Below are positions 35,985-44,874 of a DNA stretch of 64,000 nucleotides, piece by piece. Position 1 is the first letter of the stretch; each line of letters starts with the position of its first letter. A model generated the notes under the pieces. It had not been told where the DNA came from and searched no databases. It saw only the letters and a program-made list of their open reading frames with translations. Where the stretch lies: contig NZ_VULQ01000002.1 in assembly GCF_009696575.1 (NCBI RefSeq), positions 124,001 through 188,000 on the forward strand, in the 5' to 3' direction. The DNA is from Anaerococcus porci (GTDB taxonomy: Bacteria > Bacillota > Clostridia > Tissierellales > Peptoniphilaceae). The translations under genes were made by a program, and so were the position numbers.

Positions 35985-37365
35985 TATGAGTAAAACTAAG
36001 GTTCCTATGCCTGAACAAAATCCAAGTGTTAGAAATAAAAACTTTGAGGAAGTAGCCTTAGGTTATGATTTAGAAATGGCTCAAGAAGAAGCTCAAAGAT
36101 GTGTTCAATGTAAAAACAAACCTTGTGTAGGTGGTTGTCCAGTATCTGTAAGAATACCAGAATTTATCCATCAAGTTGTTGAAGGTAATCTTGATAAGGC
36201 TTATGAAATAATAGCAAGTACAAATAACCTTCCTGCCATATGTGGAAGAGTATGTCCTCAAGAAAATCAATGTGAAGGTGTTTGTACTAGGGCTAAAAAC
36301 GGAGAAGCGGTAGCAATAGGTAGACTCGAAAGATTTGTAGCAGATTATCATATGAATAAAGATTATAATAAACCTGTTGAAGTTACAGGACAAAATAAAA
36401 AAGTCGCTGTAGTAGGAAGTGGTCCTTCAGGACTTTCTTGTGCAGCAGATCTTGCTAAACTTGGATATAAGGTTACTTTATTTGAAGCTTTTCACACTGC
36501 TGGTGGAGTATTAATGTATGGTATACCTGAATTTAGGCTACCAAAAACCCTTGTTCAAAAAGAACTTAAAAATGTAATTGGTCTTGGAGTTAAGCTTCAA
36601 AGAAATACTATAATAGGAAGAACAAAAGAGATAAATGAACTTTTTGAAGAAGGATATGAGGCAGTTTATATATCAACAGGTGCAGGACTTCCAAAATTTT
36701 TAGGAATTGAGGGTGAAAACTTAAATGGAGTTTACTCTGCAAATGAGTTTTTAACTAGGATGAACCTAATGAAGGCATATAAATTCCCAGAATATGACAC
36801 ACCAGTTCACATAGGTAAGAAAGTATGTGTTGTAGGTGGTGGTAACGTAGCAATGGATGCTGCAAGAAGTGCTAAAAGAATGGGTGCTGATGTAACTGTT
36901 GTTTACAGAAGATCATTTGAAGAGATGCCTGCAAGAGCTGAAGAAAGTCACCACGCCAAAGAAGAAGGAATAAACTTTATGAACCTTCACAATCCTGTCG
37001 AAATAGAAGGAGAAAATGGTTGGGTTAAGAAAGTTAAACTTGAAATAATGGAATTAGGAGAAGAAGATAAGTCTGGAAGAAGAAGACCAATACCTACTGG
37101 AAAATATGAAGAAGTAGACTTCGATTCTGTAATAATTTCAATAGGTCAATCCCCTAACCCACTTATCAAACAAACCAATGATGATATAGAAACCGAATCT
37201 TGGGGTGGAATTATAATAGATGATTCAACAATGACAACAAAAGATGGTGTATTTGCAGGAGGAGATGCAGTAAGTGGTGCTGCAACAGTAATCCTTGCTA
37301 TGGGAGCTGGTAAAAAAGCTGCTGAAAATATTGATAAATACATCAAAAACAAAGAGAATAAATAA
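35971..37365 (+). CDS. nfnB: NADH-dependent ferredoxin:NADP+ oxidoreductase subunit B (GltA-like flavoprotein)
   Basis: 464 residues, related to the small subunit of glutamate synthase. The N-terminal two [4Fe-4S] clusters use CVQCKNKPCVGGCP (about 43-56) and CGRVCPQENQCEGVC (about 90-104). The first Rossmann GSGPSGLSCAADLAKLG (about 150) binds FAD, the second GGGNVAMDAARSAKRMG (about 288) binds NADPH, and the final GGDAVSGAATVILAMGAGK binds FAD. Next to nfnA rather than the glutamate synthase large subunit, which makes NfnB the better call than GltD. Confidence 0.92.
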   Translation: MAKFNMSKTKVPMPEQNPSVRNKNFEEVALGYDLEMAQEEAQRCVQCKNKPCVGGCPVSVRIPEFIHQVVEGNLDKAYEIIASTNNLPAICGRVCPQENQCEGVCTRAKNGEAVAIGRLERFVADYHMNKDYNKPVEVTGQNKKVAVVGSGPSGLSCAADLAKLGYKVTLFEAFHTAGGVLMYGIPEFRLPKTLVQKELKNVIGLGVKLQRNTIIGRTKEINELFEEGYEAVYISTGAGLPKFLGIEGENLNGVYSANEFLTRMNLMKAYKFPEYDTPVHIGKKVCVVGGGNVAMDAARSAKRMGADVTVVYRRSFEEMPARAEESHHAKEEGINFMNLHNPVEIEGENGWVKKVKLEIMELGEEDKSGRRRPIPTGKYEEVDFDSVIISIGQSPNPLIKQTNDDIETESWGGIIIDDSTMTTKDGVFAGGDAVSGAATVILAMGAGKKAAENIDKYIKNKENK

Positions 37366-37369
37366 TTTA

Positions 37370-37399
37370 AAAGAATAGGTTTAGGTCCTATTCTTTTTT
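37370..37399. terminator. Bidirectional terminator between nfnB and the MocR gene
   Basis: Stem AAAGAATAGG / CCTATTCTTT with a 7-base loop then T6. It follows the nfnB stop and covers the stop codon of the convergent MocR-type gene. Confidence 0.88.
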
Positions 37400-38775
37400 G
37401 ATTTTGAAATTATATCTTTTATAATTTCAAATCCTTCCATAATTTCTTTTTCGCTCAAATTGGCAAAACCTAATATAAAAAAACAATCTAGGCTAAATTT
37501 TTTATTAAATAAAAACCTACTTAAAGGTATTATCCTTATGGAATTTTTTTCTAGTAAGGACATAAATTTACCAATATCGACAGACTCGTCTATTTCAATG
37601 GGAAGTATAAGTGAATTTGGTTTTGAAATAAATTTAATTTCATTAATTTCTCCAATTTTTCTTACTATTAATTCGAATTTCTTATAGTAAATATTTTTCA
37701 TCCTATTTATATGTTTTTCAAATTCACCACTTTCTATAAATGATGCTAGGGCCTTTTGTAAAAAGTTGGAAACTGTATTTGATAAATCTTTAAAATTTTC
37801 TTCATATTTTTTAAGTAACTTATCAGGTAAAACCATATAAGAAATTCTTAAAGATGGGGCTAGAAGCTTTGAAAAAGATCCAAAGTATATAACATCAGAG
37901 TTTTTGTCCATAGACTTTAAACTTTCTATAGGAAAACCTCTAAATTTAAACTCACAATCATAGTCATCTTCAATTATATATCTATTTTCAGACTTTGAAG
38001 CCCAATTAAGTAACTCCACTCTTCTTTGAATAGACATAACTGTACCCATAGGAAATTGATGAAATGGGGTTACAAAAACGCAAATTGACTTAAAGTCTGA
38101 TATCTTATCTATCCTTACCCCATCCTTATCCATATCAAGAGGAATTGGATTTTCTAAATCAAAGGTGAAAAACTTATTACCAAAAGCATAACCTGGATTT
38201 TCAAAGGCATAAAGACTTTGGTCATTTAAAAGCATTTTCACTAGGGTAAATAAGTGTTCTGTTGATGATGATATAATGATATTTGAATAAGATATATCTA
38301 TATTCCTTGCACTTTTAAGATAAGTTGATATAGCAGCCCTTAAAGGTTTATATCCCTTAAAAGATCCCTTATCTAAAATTTTAATATCTTTTTTATCGAT
38401 AGCTTCTTTCATGTATTTTTGCATAATCTTATAAGGAAAGTTTTCATAATCTACCCCACTTATACCAAAATCATACTTATAAACTTTTATATAATCACTT
38501 TCTTTAAAATTTTCTCTCTTATCTAAGACAATTAAATCATCAATTTTTTTTACATAAAAGCCACTCTTATCCTCTGCTTCAACATAACCTTCTTCTTCTA
38601 ATTTATAATAAGCTTTTTTTATTGTATTAACAGAAACATTTATGTCCTTTGATAAATTTCTAATAGAAGGAAGCTTGTCATATGCCATAATATCCCCATT
38701 AATAATCTTCTCTTTTAAAGCTTTATATATCTTCTCATATAGGAAAGATTCATCATTTTTTAAATTTAAATACAT
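37381..38775 (-). CDS. pdxR: MocR/PdxR-type GntR regulator with aminotransferase domain
   Basis: 464 residues. The N-terminal GntR winged helix (1-75: KLPSIRNLSKDINVSVNTIKKAYYKLEEEG) binds DNA. The rest is a fold-type I aminotransferase: DDYDCEFKF with the PLP-binding Asp, and FGSFSKLLAPSLRISY with the PLP lysine near 302. Such proteins sense PLP and activate vitamin B6 synthesis. It is divergent from pdxS across 87 bases, the standard layout, so PdxR is the most likely identity. The C-terminal NKKFSLDCFFILGFAN lacks nothing obvious. Confidence 0.85.
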   Translation of the reverse strand: MYLNLKNDESFLYEKIYKALKEKIINGDIMAYDKLPSIRNLSKDINVSVNTIKKAYYKLEEEGYVEAEDKSGFYVKKIDDLIVLDKRENFKESDYIKVYKYDFGISGVDYENFPYKIMQKYMKEAIDKKDIKILDKGSFKGYKPLRAAISTYLKSARNIDISYSNIIISSSTEHLFTLVKMLLNDQSLYAFENPGYAFGNKFFTFDLENPIPLDMDKDGVRIDKISDFKSICVFVTPFHQFPMGTVMSIQRRVELLNWASKSENRYIIEDDYDCEFKFRGFPIESLKSMDKNSDVIYFGSFSKLLAPSLRISYMVLPDKLLKKYEENFKDLSNTVSNFLQKALASFIESGEFEKHINRMKNIYYKKFELIVRKIGEINEIKFISKPNSLILPIEIDESVDIGKFMSLLEKNSIRIIPLSRFLFNKKFSLDCFFILGFANLSEKEIMEGFEIIKDIISKSKKNRT

Positions 38776-38862
38776 CTGTACCTCTTTATTTTCTATATAT
38801 TGTTGCTTTTATTAGTTACAGTTTAACATATAATTATAGGTAATTAAAGAAAGGAGAAAATT
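38776..38862. promoter_or_regulatory. Divergent pdxR/pdxS control region
   Basis: 87 bases between the divergent starts. On the plus strand a -10 TATAAT lies at 38829-38834 with no good -35, as expected for an activated promoter; GAAAGGAG precedes pdxS. On the minus strand AAAGAGG precedes pdxR. PdxR-type proteins bind direct repeats here, but I cannot pick the repeats with confidence. Confidence 0.5.
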
Positions 38863-39714
38863 ATGACTAGTAAAAATTTAAATGAAAGATATAAAAAAAG
38901 AGTAATAATGGACGTAATGAATGTTGAACAAGCAAAAATTGCAGAAAATTCAGGTGCAAGTGCTGTAATGGCTCTTGAAAGAGTTCCTGCAGATATACGT
39001 GTAGCTGGTGGTGTATCTAGGATGAGTGATCCTAAGATGATTGAAGAAATTATGAAAGCTGTCAAAATTCCAGTTATGGCGAAAGTAAGAATTGGGCACT
39101 TTGTTGAAGCTCAAATTCTTGAAGCTCTAGGAGTTGACTATATAGATGAGTCAGAAGTTTTAACAGTAGCAGATGACTATAACCATATTGATAAAACAAA
39201 GTTCAAAACTCCTTTTGTTTGTGGAGCAAGAAACATATCAGAAGCCTTAAGGAGAATTTCAGAAGGTGCTTCTATGATTAGAACAAAAGGAGAAGCAGGA
39301 ACTGGTAATATAGTTCAAGCTGTAAGACACTTGAGAGAAATAAATAGAGAAATTGAAAGAATCTCAGTTCTTAATGATGATGAAATCTATTCTTATGCAA
39401 AAGACTTGGCAGTAGATGTTAATCTATTAAGATATGTAAGAGAACATAAAGAACTTCCTGTAGCAAATCTTTCTGCTGGTGGAGTTGCAACACCTGCTGA
39501 TGCTGCCCTCATGATGCAATTAGGTGCATATGGCGTTTTTGTAGGAAGTGGTATTTTTAAATCTGGAAATCCAGAAAAGAGAGCAAAAGCTATAGTAAAA
39601 GCTGTAGAAAACTATGATAATCCCGAGATAATTCTTGAGATTTCAAAAGATTTGGGAGAAGCCATGGTTGGAATAAATGAAAATGAAATAAAAGAAATCT
39701 ATGAAATGAGATAA
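38863..39714 (+). CDS. pdxS: Pyridoxal 5'-phosphate synthase subunit PdxS
   Basis: Makes PLP from ribose 5-phosphate, glyceraldehyde 3-phosphate and ammonia. 283 residues (a little shorter than the about 294 of Bacillus). [14 protein letters not shown] at the start, [29 protein letters not shown] (Schiff-base lysine) and [11 protein letters not shown] (second catalytic lysine) are all present. The glutaminase partner PdxT, normally the next gene, is absent: a terminator follows. The enzyme may use free ammonia, or pdxT is elsewhere. Confidence 0.96.
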   Translation: MTSKNLNERYKKRVIMDVMNVEQAKIAENSGASAVMALERVPADIRVAGGVSRMSDPKMIEEIMKAVKIPVMAKVRIGHFVEAQILEALGVDYIDESEVLTVADDYNHIDKTKFKTPFVCGARNISEALRRISEGASMIRTKGEAGTGNIVQAVRHLREINREIERISVLNDDEIYSYAKDLAVDVNLLRYVREHKELPVANLSAGGVATPADAALMMQLGAYGVFVGSGIFKSGNPEKRAKAIVKAVENYDNPEIILEISKDLGEAMVGINENEIKEIYEMR

Positions 39715-39769
39715 ATTTAAATCATAAATAATCCGAAAACTACTGCTATTATAAACTTAAAGTGTTTTT

Positions 39770-39821
39770 GAGGTTAAAAAAGGATCTGTGAATTGTTTAC
39801 AGATCCAAATAACCTTTTTTT
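39770..39821. terminator. Nested bidirectional terminator between pdxS and the aldo/keto reductase
   Basis: Inner stem GGATCTGTGAA / TTTACAGATCC with an outer AGGTTA / TAACCT stem. On the plus strand the outer stem is followed by T7; on the minus strand the inner stem is followed by T6. It can therefore end both convergent genes. Confidence 0.85.
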
Positions 39822-39880
39822 AAAAACTTTTAATTAATAAATATTCAACTAAAACAAGTGAATTTAAACAATTTATCAAC

Positions 39881-40717
39881 TTATTTAGTTAGTAGCTCTT
39901 TAAGCCAAATTTCATCTTCAGGATCATTAGAATATCTTTTTTGGATATCCAATGATTTAATAGCCTTTATATCATCATCACTAAGTTCAAAATCAAATAT
40001 ATCTATATTTTCTTTTATCCTTGCAGGATGAGATGATTTTGGTATAACCATGGTTCCTCTTTCTATATGCCAACGCAAAACTATTTGGGCAGGTGTTTTA
40101 TTATATTTATTAGAAAGATTCTTTATTACATCTTCTTCCAAAAGATTAGATCTTCCCCTAGCAAGAGGTGACCATGCCTGGTGGACAATTTTATTTTCTT
40201 TTAAAAACTCAAGCGTTTTAGAGTTTTGAAAATGAGGGCTTGATTCTAGTTGATCAAGAACTGGAGCTTCTCCTATTTTTAAAAGCTCTTTTAGTTGCTT
40301 TATTTCAAAATTACATACTCCAATAGATTTTACAATACCTTGCCTTTTATATTCTTCAAAAACCTTCCAAGCCTTATCATAATCCTTACCATACCAATGT
40401 AATAAAATAATATCTATATAATCTGTCTGCAAATTTTCAAGTGATTCATCTATAGATTTTTTTGTTAAGTCTTCTCCAAAATATGTTGGCCAAACCTTTG
40501 TTACAAGTTGATATTCTTCTCTTTTCTTATTGGAGTTTTTAAGCTCAGCCCCTATTATATCTTCATTATCATAAAATTTGGCTGTATCTATATATTCATA
40601 GCCAGACTCAAAGGCAGCTTCTATAACATTTGCCATCACTTTTCTTTCTGTTATTTTGTAAGTTCCTAAACCTATTTGAGGTATCTTTTTATTATCATTT
40701 AACTTAATATACTTCAT
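39881..40717 (-). CDS. Aldo/keto reductase
   Basis: 278-residue NADPH-dependent reductase of the AKR5-like bacterial group. The catalytic tetrad is visible: Asp in YIDTAKFYDNE, Tyr in the same block, Lys in LVTKVWP and His in ILLHWYG. The NADPH site is VIPKSSHPARIKEN near the C-terminus. ATG 40717 follows AGGAGG. Substrates of this family are various small aldehydes and ketones, so physiology is open. Single gene, divergent from an SDR gene. Confidence 0.92.
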   Translation of the reverse strand: MKYIKLNDNKKIPQIGLGTYKITERKVMANVIEAAFESGYEYIDTAKFYDNEDIIGAELKNSNKKREEYQLVTKVWPTYFGEDLTKKSIDESLENLQTDYIDIILLHWYGKDYDKAWKVFEEYKRQGIVKSIGVCNFEIKQLKELLKIGEAPVLDQLESSPHFQNSKTLEFLKENKIVHQAWSPLARGRSNLLEEDVIKNLSNKYNKTPAQIVLRWHIERGTMVIPKSSHPARIKENIDIFDFELSDDDIKAIKSLDIQKRYSNDPEDEIWLKELLTK

Positions 40718-40754
40718 ATAAACCTCCTATTTTTATATATTACCCTTATTCTTA

Positions 40755-40763
40755 TGTTATAAT
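40755..40763 (+). promoter_or_regulatory. Extended -10 promoter giving a probably leaderless SDR mRNA
   Basis: TGTTATAAT (extended -10) ends 6 bases before ATG 40770, and no ribosome site exists in CAAAGT. Same geometry as rluD. Confidence 0.6.
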
Positions 40764-40769
40764 CAAAGT

Positions 40770-41498
40770 ATGAAAACAGTAATTATTACAGGTTCGTCAA
40801 GAGGAATTGGTGAAGCTATAGCAAGAAAATTAAATAAATCTTATAAATTGGTCTTAACTTATAATAAAAGTGAAGAAAAAGCTATTAAGCTTATGGAAGA
40901 ACTTAGACAGGACAATCCTTTTGTTATAGCTGTTAAATGTGATGTAAAAAAGAAAGAAGACATAAATAGACTATTTGATTTAGCTGAAAAAAACTTCAAC
41001 AATGTTGATATACTCATTAACAATGCTGGAATTTCATACTTTGGACTAATACAAGATATGAAATATGAAAAATGGAGGGAACTTATAGATACAAATCTCT
41101 CTTCTATATTCCTTACTTCAAAAAGAGCTATTCCAAATATGATCAAAAATAAAGATGGGGTCATTATCAATATTTCATCTATATGGGGTGAGTTCGGATC
41201 AAGTATGGAAGTTGCTTATTCAGCGTCGAAGGGAGGTATAAATGCTTTTACTAAAGCTCTTTCAAAAGAACTTATACCATCAAATATAAGGGTAAACGCC
41301 ATAGCTCCTGGTATAGTTGATACAGACATGACAAAAAATGACCTTACATATGAGGATATATTATATCTTAAAGAAGATTTAATCCAAAAAAGATTTGCAA
41401 ATTCAGAAGAAGTTGCAAATCTTATAGAATTTTTAATATCAGATAAAGGAGCTTATATTACTGGCTCTATTTTTGATATTAATGGTGGATTTTATTAA
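40770..41498 (+). CDS. Short-chain dehydrogenase/reductase (FabG/YmfI-like)
   Basis: 242 residues with a complete classical SDR pattern: TGSSRGIGEAIA (cofactor loop), NNAG, the catalytic Ser in NISSIWG, YSASK (Tyr/Lys) and PGIVDTDMT. The C-terminus ITGSIFDINGGFY is the FabG-type ending. It is not inside a fatty-acid operon, so the FabG role is not supported; YmfI-like or another alcohol/keto substrate is as likely. No ribosome site; see the promoter entry. Its 3' end overlaps the convergent addA end by 20 bases. Confidence 0.88.
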   Translation: MKTVIITGSSRGIGEAIARKLNKSYKLVLTYNKSEEKAIKLMEELRQDNPFVIAVKCDVKKKEDINRLFDLAEKNFNNVDILINNAGISYFGLIQDMKYEKWRELIDTNLSSIFLTSKRAIPNMIKNKDGVIINISSIWGEFGSSMEVAYSASKGGINAFTKALSKELIPSNIRVNAIAPGIVDTDMTKNDLTYEDILYLKEDLIQKRFANSEEVANLIEFLISDKGAYITGSIFDINGGFY

Positions 41499-44400
41499 TT
41501 TCCTCAAATTCTTTAAAGTTATACCAGTATATATATAACTTTGAAACTTTTTTAGATAAGGCTTTTTCGATAGCTTCTTTATATATTTGAAGTTGTCTAT
41601 CATAAAAGCCTTCTCTTTTTATAGTGTCAGTTTTAAAATCTATAAGTATAACGTCGTCCTTTTCAAACATCATATCTATCTGACCATTTACATAAAAGTC
41701 AAAATATTTCATAAGAAAAGATTCTTCTTTCTTTATATTTATATCTTTCTTTATAAGATCTTTTATTATTTTTGAATTGTAAAAAGCCAAAATCTTATCA
41801 ATTTCTATATAAGCTAAATAATCTTTTTTGATTTTTCCCAAATTTACCAACTTATTTAGCTGTTCTTTAACTTCATTCTCACTGTAAACTTTCACTTCTA
41901 GTTCTTGAAAAACTTTATGAATTAAAGATCCCTTATCTGTTGGAGTTAGTTTAATCTTATCATCAATAAAAGATGGTTTTCTAAAATCCAATTCAATCTC
42001 CTTTATATCAAAAGATGATTTTTCATACCCTTCACTAGATTTATCAAAATCTTTAGCAATTTCTGTTACTGATTTTTTCAAAGATCTATTAGTTTCATCA
42101 AGTTTAGGATAAGTAAAATCGTGGATTTTTTTAAGATCCTTATAAATATTTTCATCAATTGATTTTGAATCTATGAAATCATCTACAGACAAGTATTCTT
42201 TTTCTATACCCTTAATCTCTTCGTTTATATAAGAAATTTCTAAAGAACCTCCTGAAAAGCAATCTGTTGTAAAATCCTTATCAATAAACTCACCCATAAT
42301 CTTATCTTCCATAAGAATTTTTATAATCCAATCCATATAGGAATTCAAATCTAGAAGAGAATCTTTACTATCAAGTTTTAATAGGCTGTCTTCATCCAAA
42401 TCTTTTTTACCAACTATTATAAGTTTTCTTTCACAACGAGTTAGGGCTACATATAACACTCTCATTTCTTCTCTTTTATCAGAAAGCTTCGACTTTTCAA
42501 GTATTAAATCTCTTCTTATTGATGAGATTTTAACCTTATTAGTCCAATCAGCTACATTTATTCCTATTCCTAAATCCTTATCTAATAGTAAATCTTCTTT
42601 GCTATTTTGGGTATTAAATCTTTTAGCTGAATCTGCAAGAATTACAACCTTAAACTCAAGACCCTTTGACTTGTGTATTGTCATAATTCTTACAAGATCT
42701 TCTTCATCTGATAAATCTCTTGAACTTTGAAGATTTCCTTTATTTTGTCCTTTAAGATTATCTACATATGATAAAAATCCAAATAATGAATTATCATTAG
42801 TCTTATCATAATCATCCATTAGTTCTATAAAAGCCTCTATATTTTTTACCCTTTCATCACCCCTATCTCTTGCCTTAAGAAAATCATATAGTCCTGATTT
42901 TTCAAAAATAGTATTAGCAAAATCAAAAAGGTTTGATAAAGATAATATATAGGTAAAGTCTGTAAAGATTGTTAAAAAATCCGAAATCTTTAAGGCAATT
43001 TCATCATCAAACATTTCATGATAGGATTCAAAAGCCTTATAAAATTCTCTTCCCTCACCTTTTAGCCTTATAAGAGATAAATCATCTTCACTAAAGTTAA
43101 ATATCTCACTTCTAAGTATAGCTAAAAGGGTTATATCATCCTTTGGGTTTGCTATATATTTTAATATATTAATAAAGAAATCAACTTCTATTGTGTTAAA
43201 TGATATTTTAGATATATCAGATACAAAAGGTATAGACGCTTTTTTTAGCTCATTTTCAATTAGATAGGACTTTGATGATGACCTAAGTAAGATTGCTATA
43301 TCTCTATATTCGATTCCAGATTTTATAAGATTTTCTATCTCATTTACTATATATGTTTCTTCTTTTATATTTTTATTTAATGCTCTTATAGAAACCTTAG
43401 GATATGGATCGTCAAATTTATTGTGAGGATTTAACCTATGATTATCATCTTTGTAGGCTATATTTGATAAATCTTTTGTCATTAGCCTATCAAATATATA
43501 GTTATTAAAATCGATTATATCCTTATCAGTTCTAAAGTTTTTAGATAAGTTTATCCTTGTAGATTTTGAATCTTTCTCATATAAGTCAAGTTTTTCTAAG
43601 AACAATTCTGGTCTTGCATTTCTAAAGCCATAAATTGACTGCTTAACATCTCCTACAAAAAACAAATTGTTATCTCCTTTAATTTTATCAACTATATAAT
43701 TTTGTATATCATTTGAATCTTGGTACTCATCAAAGAATATATATTTAAACTCAGATTTAAGTTTATTTCTTAAACCTTCATTTTCTAATAAATTTATAAA
43801 TTCATGCTCCATATCAGAAAAATCCAAATAATTTTTCTCTCTTTTTTTTCTTTTGTATATCTTCGAAAAATCTTTTACTAGTCTATTTATCTCTTTTAGT
43901 AATCTCTCTTCTAAAGGATTAAAAAATGACCTTGTAATAGAATCTGTATTTTTAATCATTTCCTTTAAAGCATTATAATCATCCTTATATGAATTCTTTT
44001 TTTGCTTTATATAGGAGTTATTATAAGGATCATCTGCTTTTGACTTTGTTACCATACGTGCTAGCGAATTATCAAATAAATTAACCACTCTATCCCAATT
44101 GCCATCATTTATATGAGTTAATATTTTTTCAAATAATTTCCTATCTTCTTCAATCATTGAAATATACTTATCTCTCATAGCCCTATCTATTATATAAGTC
44201 TCAAGGACTATGGCTTTTTTAAGTAAATCTTTTACCTTTTTCTCTATGAATTCAGTAAATTTATTAAAATCATTATCTATATTTAGCTTTTCATCAAGCC
44301 AATTTTCTGGATTAATTTGACTTTGGCTAAAATCATAGACTTTTTCTATTACATATTTAGCATCTTCATCATTACGACTTTTAGCAAAATTATGTAAATA

Positions 44401-44874
44401 TTGCCTAAATGAATCATAATCTTTGGCATAATTTTCTTCAAATAATTCATCTACTGCATCTTTTCTTAATATAGCTTCTTGTGAATCGCTTGCTATCTTA
44501 AAGCTAGGAGATAGTTTATCTACTAGATAAAAATTCTCCCTTAACATATCAGCACAAAAAGCATGAAGAGTTTTTATATAAGCATCATTTAATGATCTAA
44601 TCTGCTCTTTTATAAAAGACCTATCAAAATTTTCTTTATTTAAAAGTTCATTTAATTTAAGTCTTATCCTATCTTTCATCTCAACTGAAGCCTTGTTGGT
44701 AAAGGTAACTATAATCATCTCCTTAATTGAGATTTTTTCTTCAAGCATAAGTCCTACTACCCTATCAACTAAAACTCTCGTTTTACCACTTCCTGCAGCA
44801 GCCGAAACAATTATATTTTTACCTCTTTCATTAATGGCTAAGGCTTGATCTTTTGTAGGATTGAACTTACTCAT
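41479..44874 (-). CDS. addA: AddA subunit of the AddAB helicase-nuclease
   Basis: The 3'-5' helicase and nuclease subunit that resects double-strand breaks with AddB. 1131 residues. Superfamily 1 helicase motifs: Walker A AAAGSGKTRVLVDR (about 24-37), DEYQDSN (Walker B), GDVKQSIYGFRNA, LSKNFRTD, IHKSKGLEF and VALTRCERKL. The C-terminal RecB-type nuclease has GSLIHKVFQ and DFKTDT (about 1078). The tight overlap with addB (8 bases) fits a fixed complex. Last gene of the yaaA-sbcDC-addBA operon. Confidence 0.96.
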   Translation of the reverse strand: MSKFNPTKDQALAINERGKNIIVSAAAGSGKTRVLVDRVVGLMLEEKISIKEMIIVTFTNKASVEMKDRIRLKLNELLNKENFDRSFIKEQIRSLNDAYIKTLHAFCADMLRENFYLVDKLSPSFKIASDSQEAILRKDAVDELFEENYAKDYDSFRQYLHNFAKSRNDEDAKYVIEKVYDFSQSQINPENWLDEKLNIDNDFNKFTEFIEKKVKDLLKKAIVLETYIIDRAMRDKYISMIEEDRKLFEKILTHINDGNWDRVVNLFDNSLARMVTKSKADDPYNNSYIKQKKNSYKDDYNALKEMIKNTDSITRSFFNPLEERLLKEINRLVKDFSKIYKRKKREKNYLDFSDMEHEFINLLENEGLRNKLKSEFKYIFFDEYQDSNDIQNYIVDKIKGDNNLFFVGDVKQSIYGFRNARPELFLEKLDLYEKDSKSTRINLSKNFRTDKDIIDFNNYIFDRLMTKDLSNIAYKDDNHRLNPHNKFDDPYPKVSIRALNKNIKEETYIVNEIENLIKSGIEYRDIAILLRSSSKSYLIENELKKASIPFVSDISKISFNTIEVDFFINILKYIANPKDDITLLAILRSEIFNFSEDDLSLIRLKGEGREFYKAFESYHEMFDDEIALKISDFLTIFTDFTYILSLSNLFDFANTIFEKSGLYDFLKARDRGDERVKNIEAFIELMDDYDKTNDNSLFGFLSYVDNLKGQNKGNLQSSRDLSDEEDLVRIMTIHKSKGLEFKVVILADSAKRFNTQNSKEDLLLDKDLGIGINVADWTNKVKISSIRRDLILEKSKLSDKREEMRVLYVALTRCERKLIIVGKKDLDEDSLLKLDSKDSLLDLNSYMDWIIKILMEDKIMGEFIDKDFTTDCFSGGSLEISYINEEIKGIEKEYLSVDDFIDSKSIDENIYKDLKKIHDFTYPKLDETNRSLKKSVTEIAKDFDKSSEGYEKSSFDIKEIELDFRKPSFIDDKIKLTPTDKGSLIHKVFQELEVKVYSENEVKEQLNKLVNLGKIKKDYLAYIEIDKILAFYNSKIIKDLIKKDINIKKEESFLMKYFDFYVNGQIDMMFEKDDVILIDFKTDTIKREGFYDRQLQIYKEAIEKALSKKVSKLYIYWYNFKEFEEINKIHH

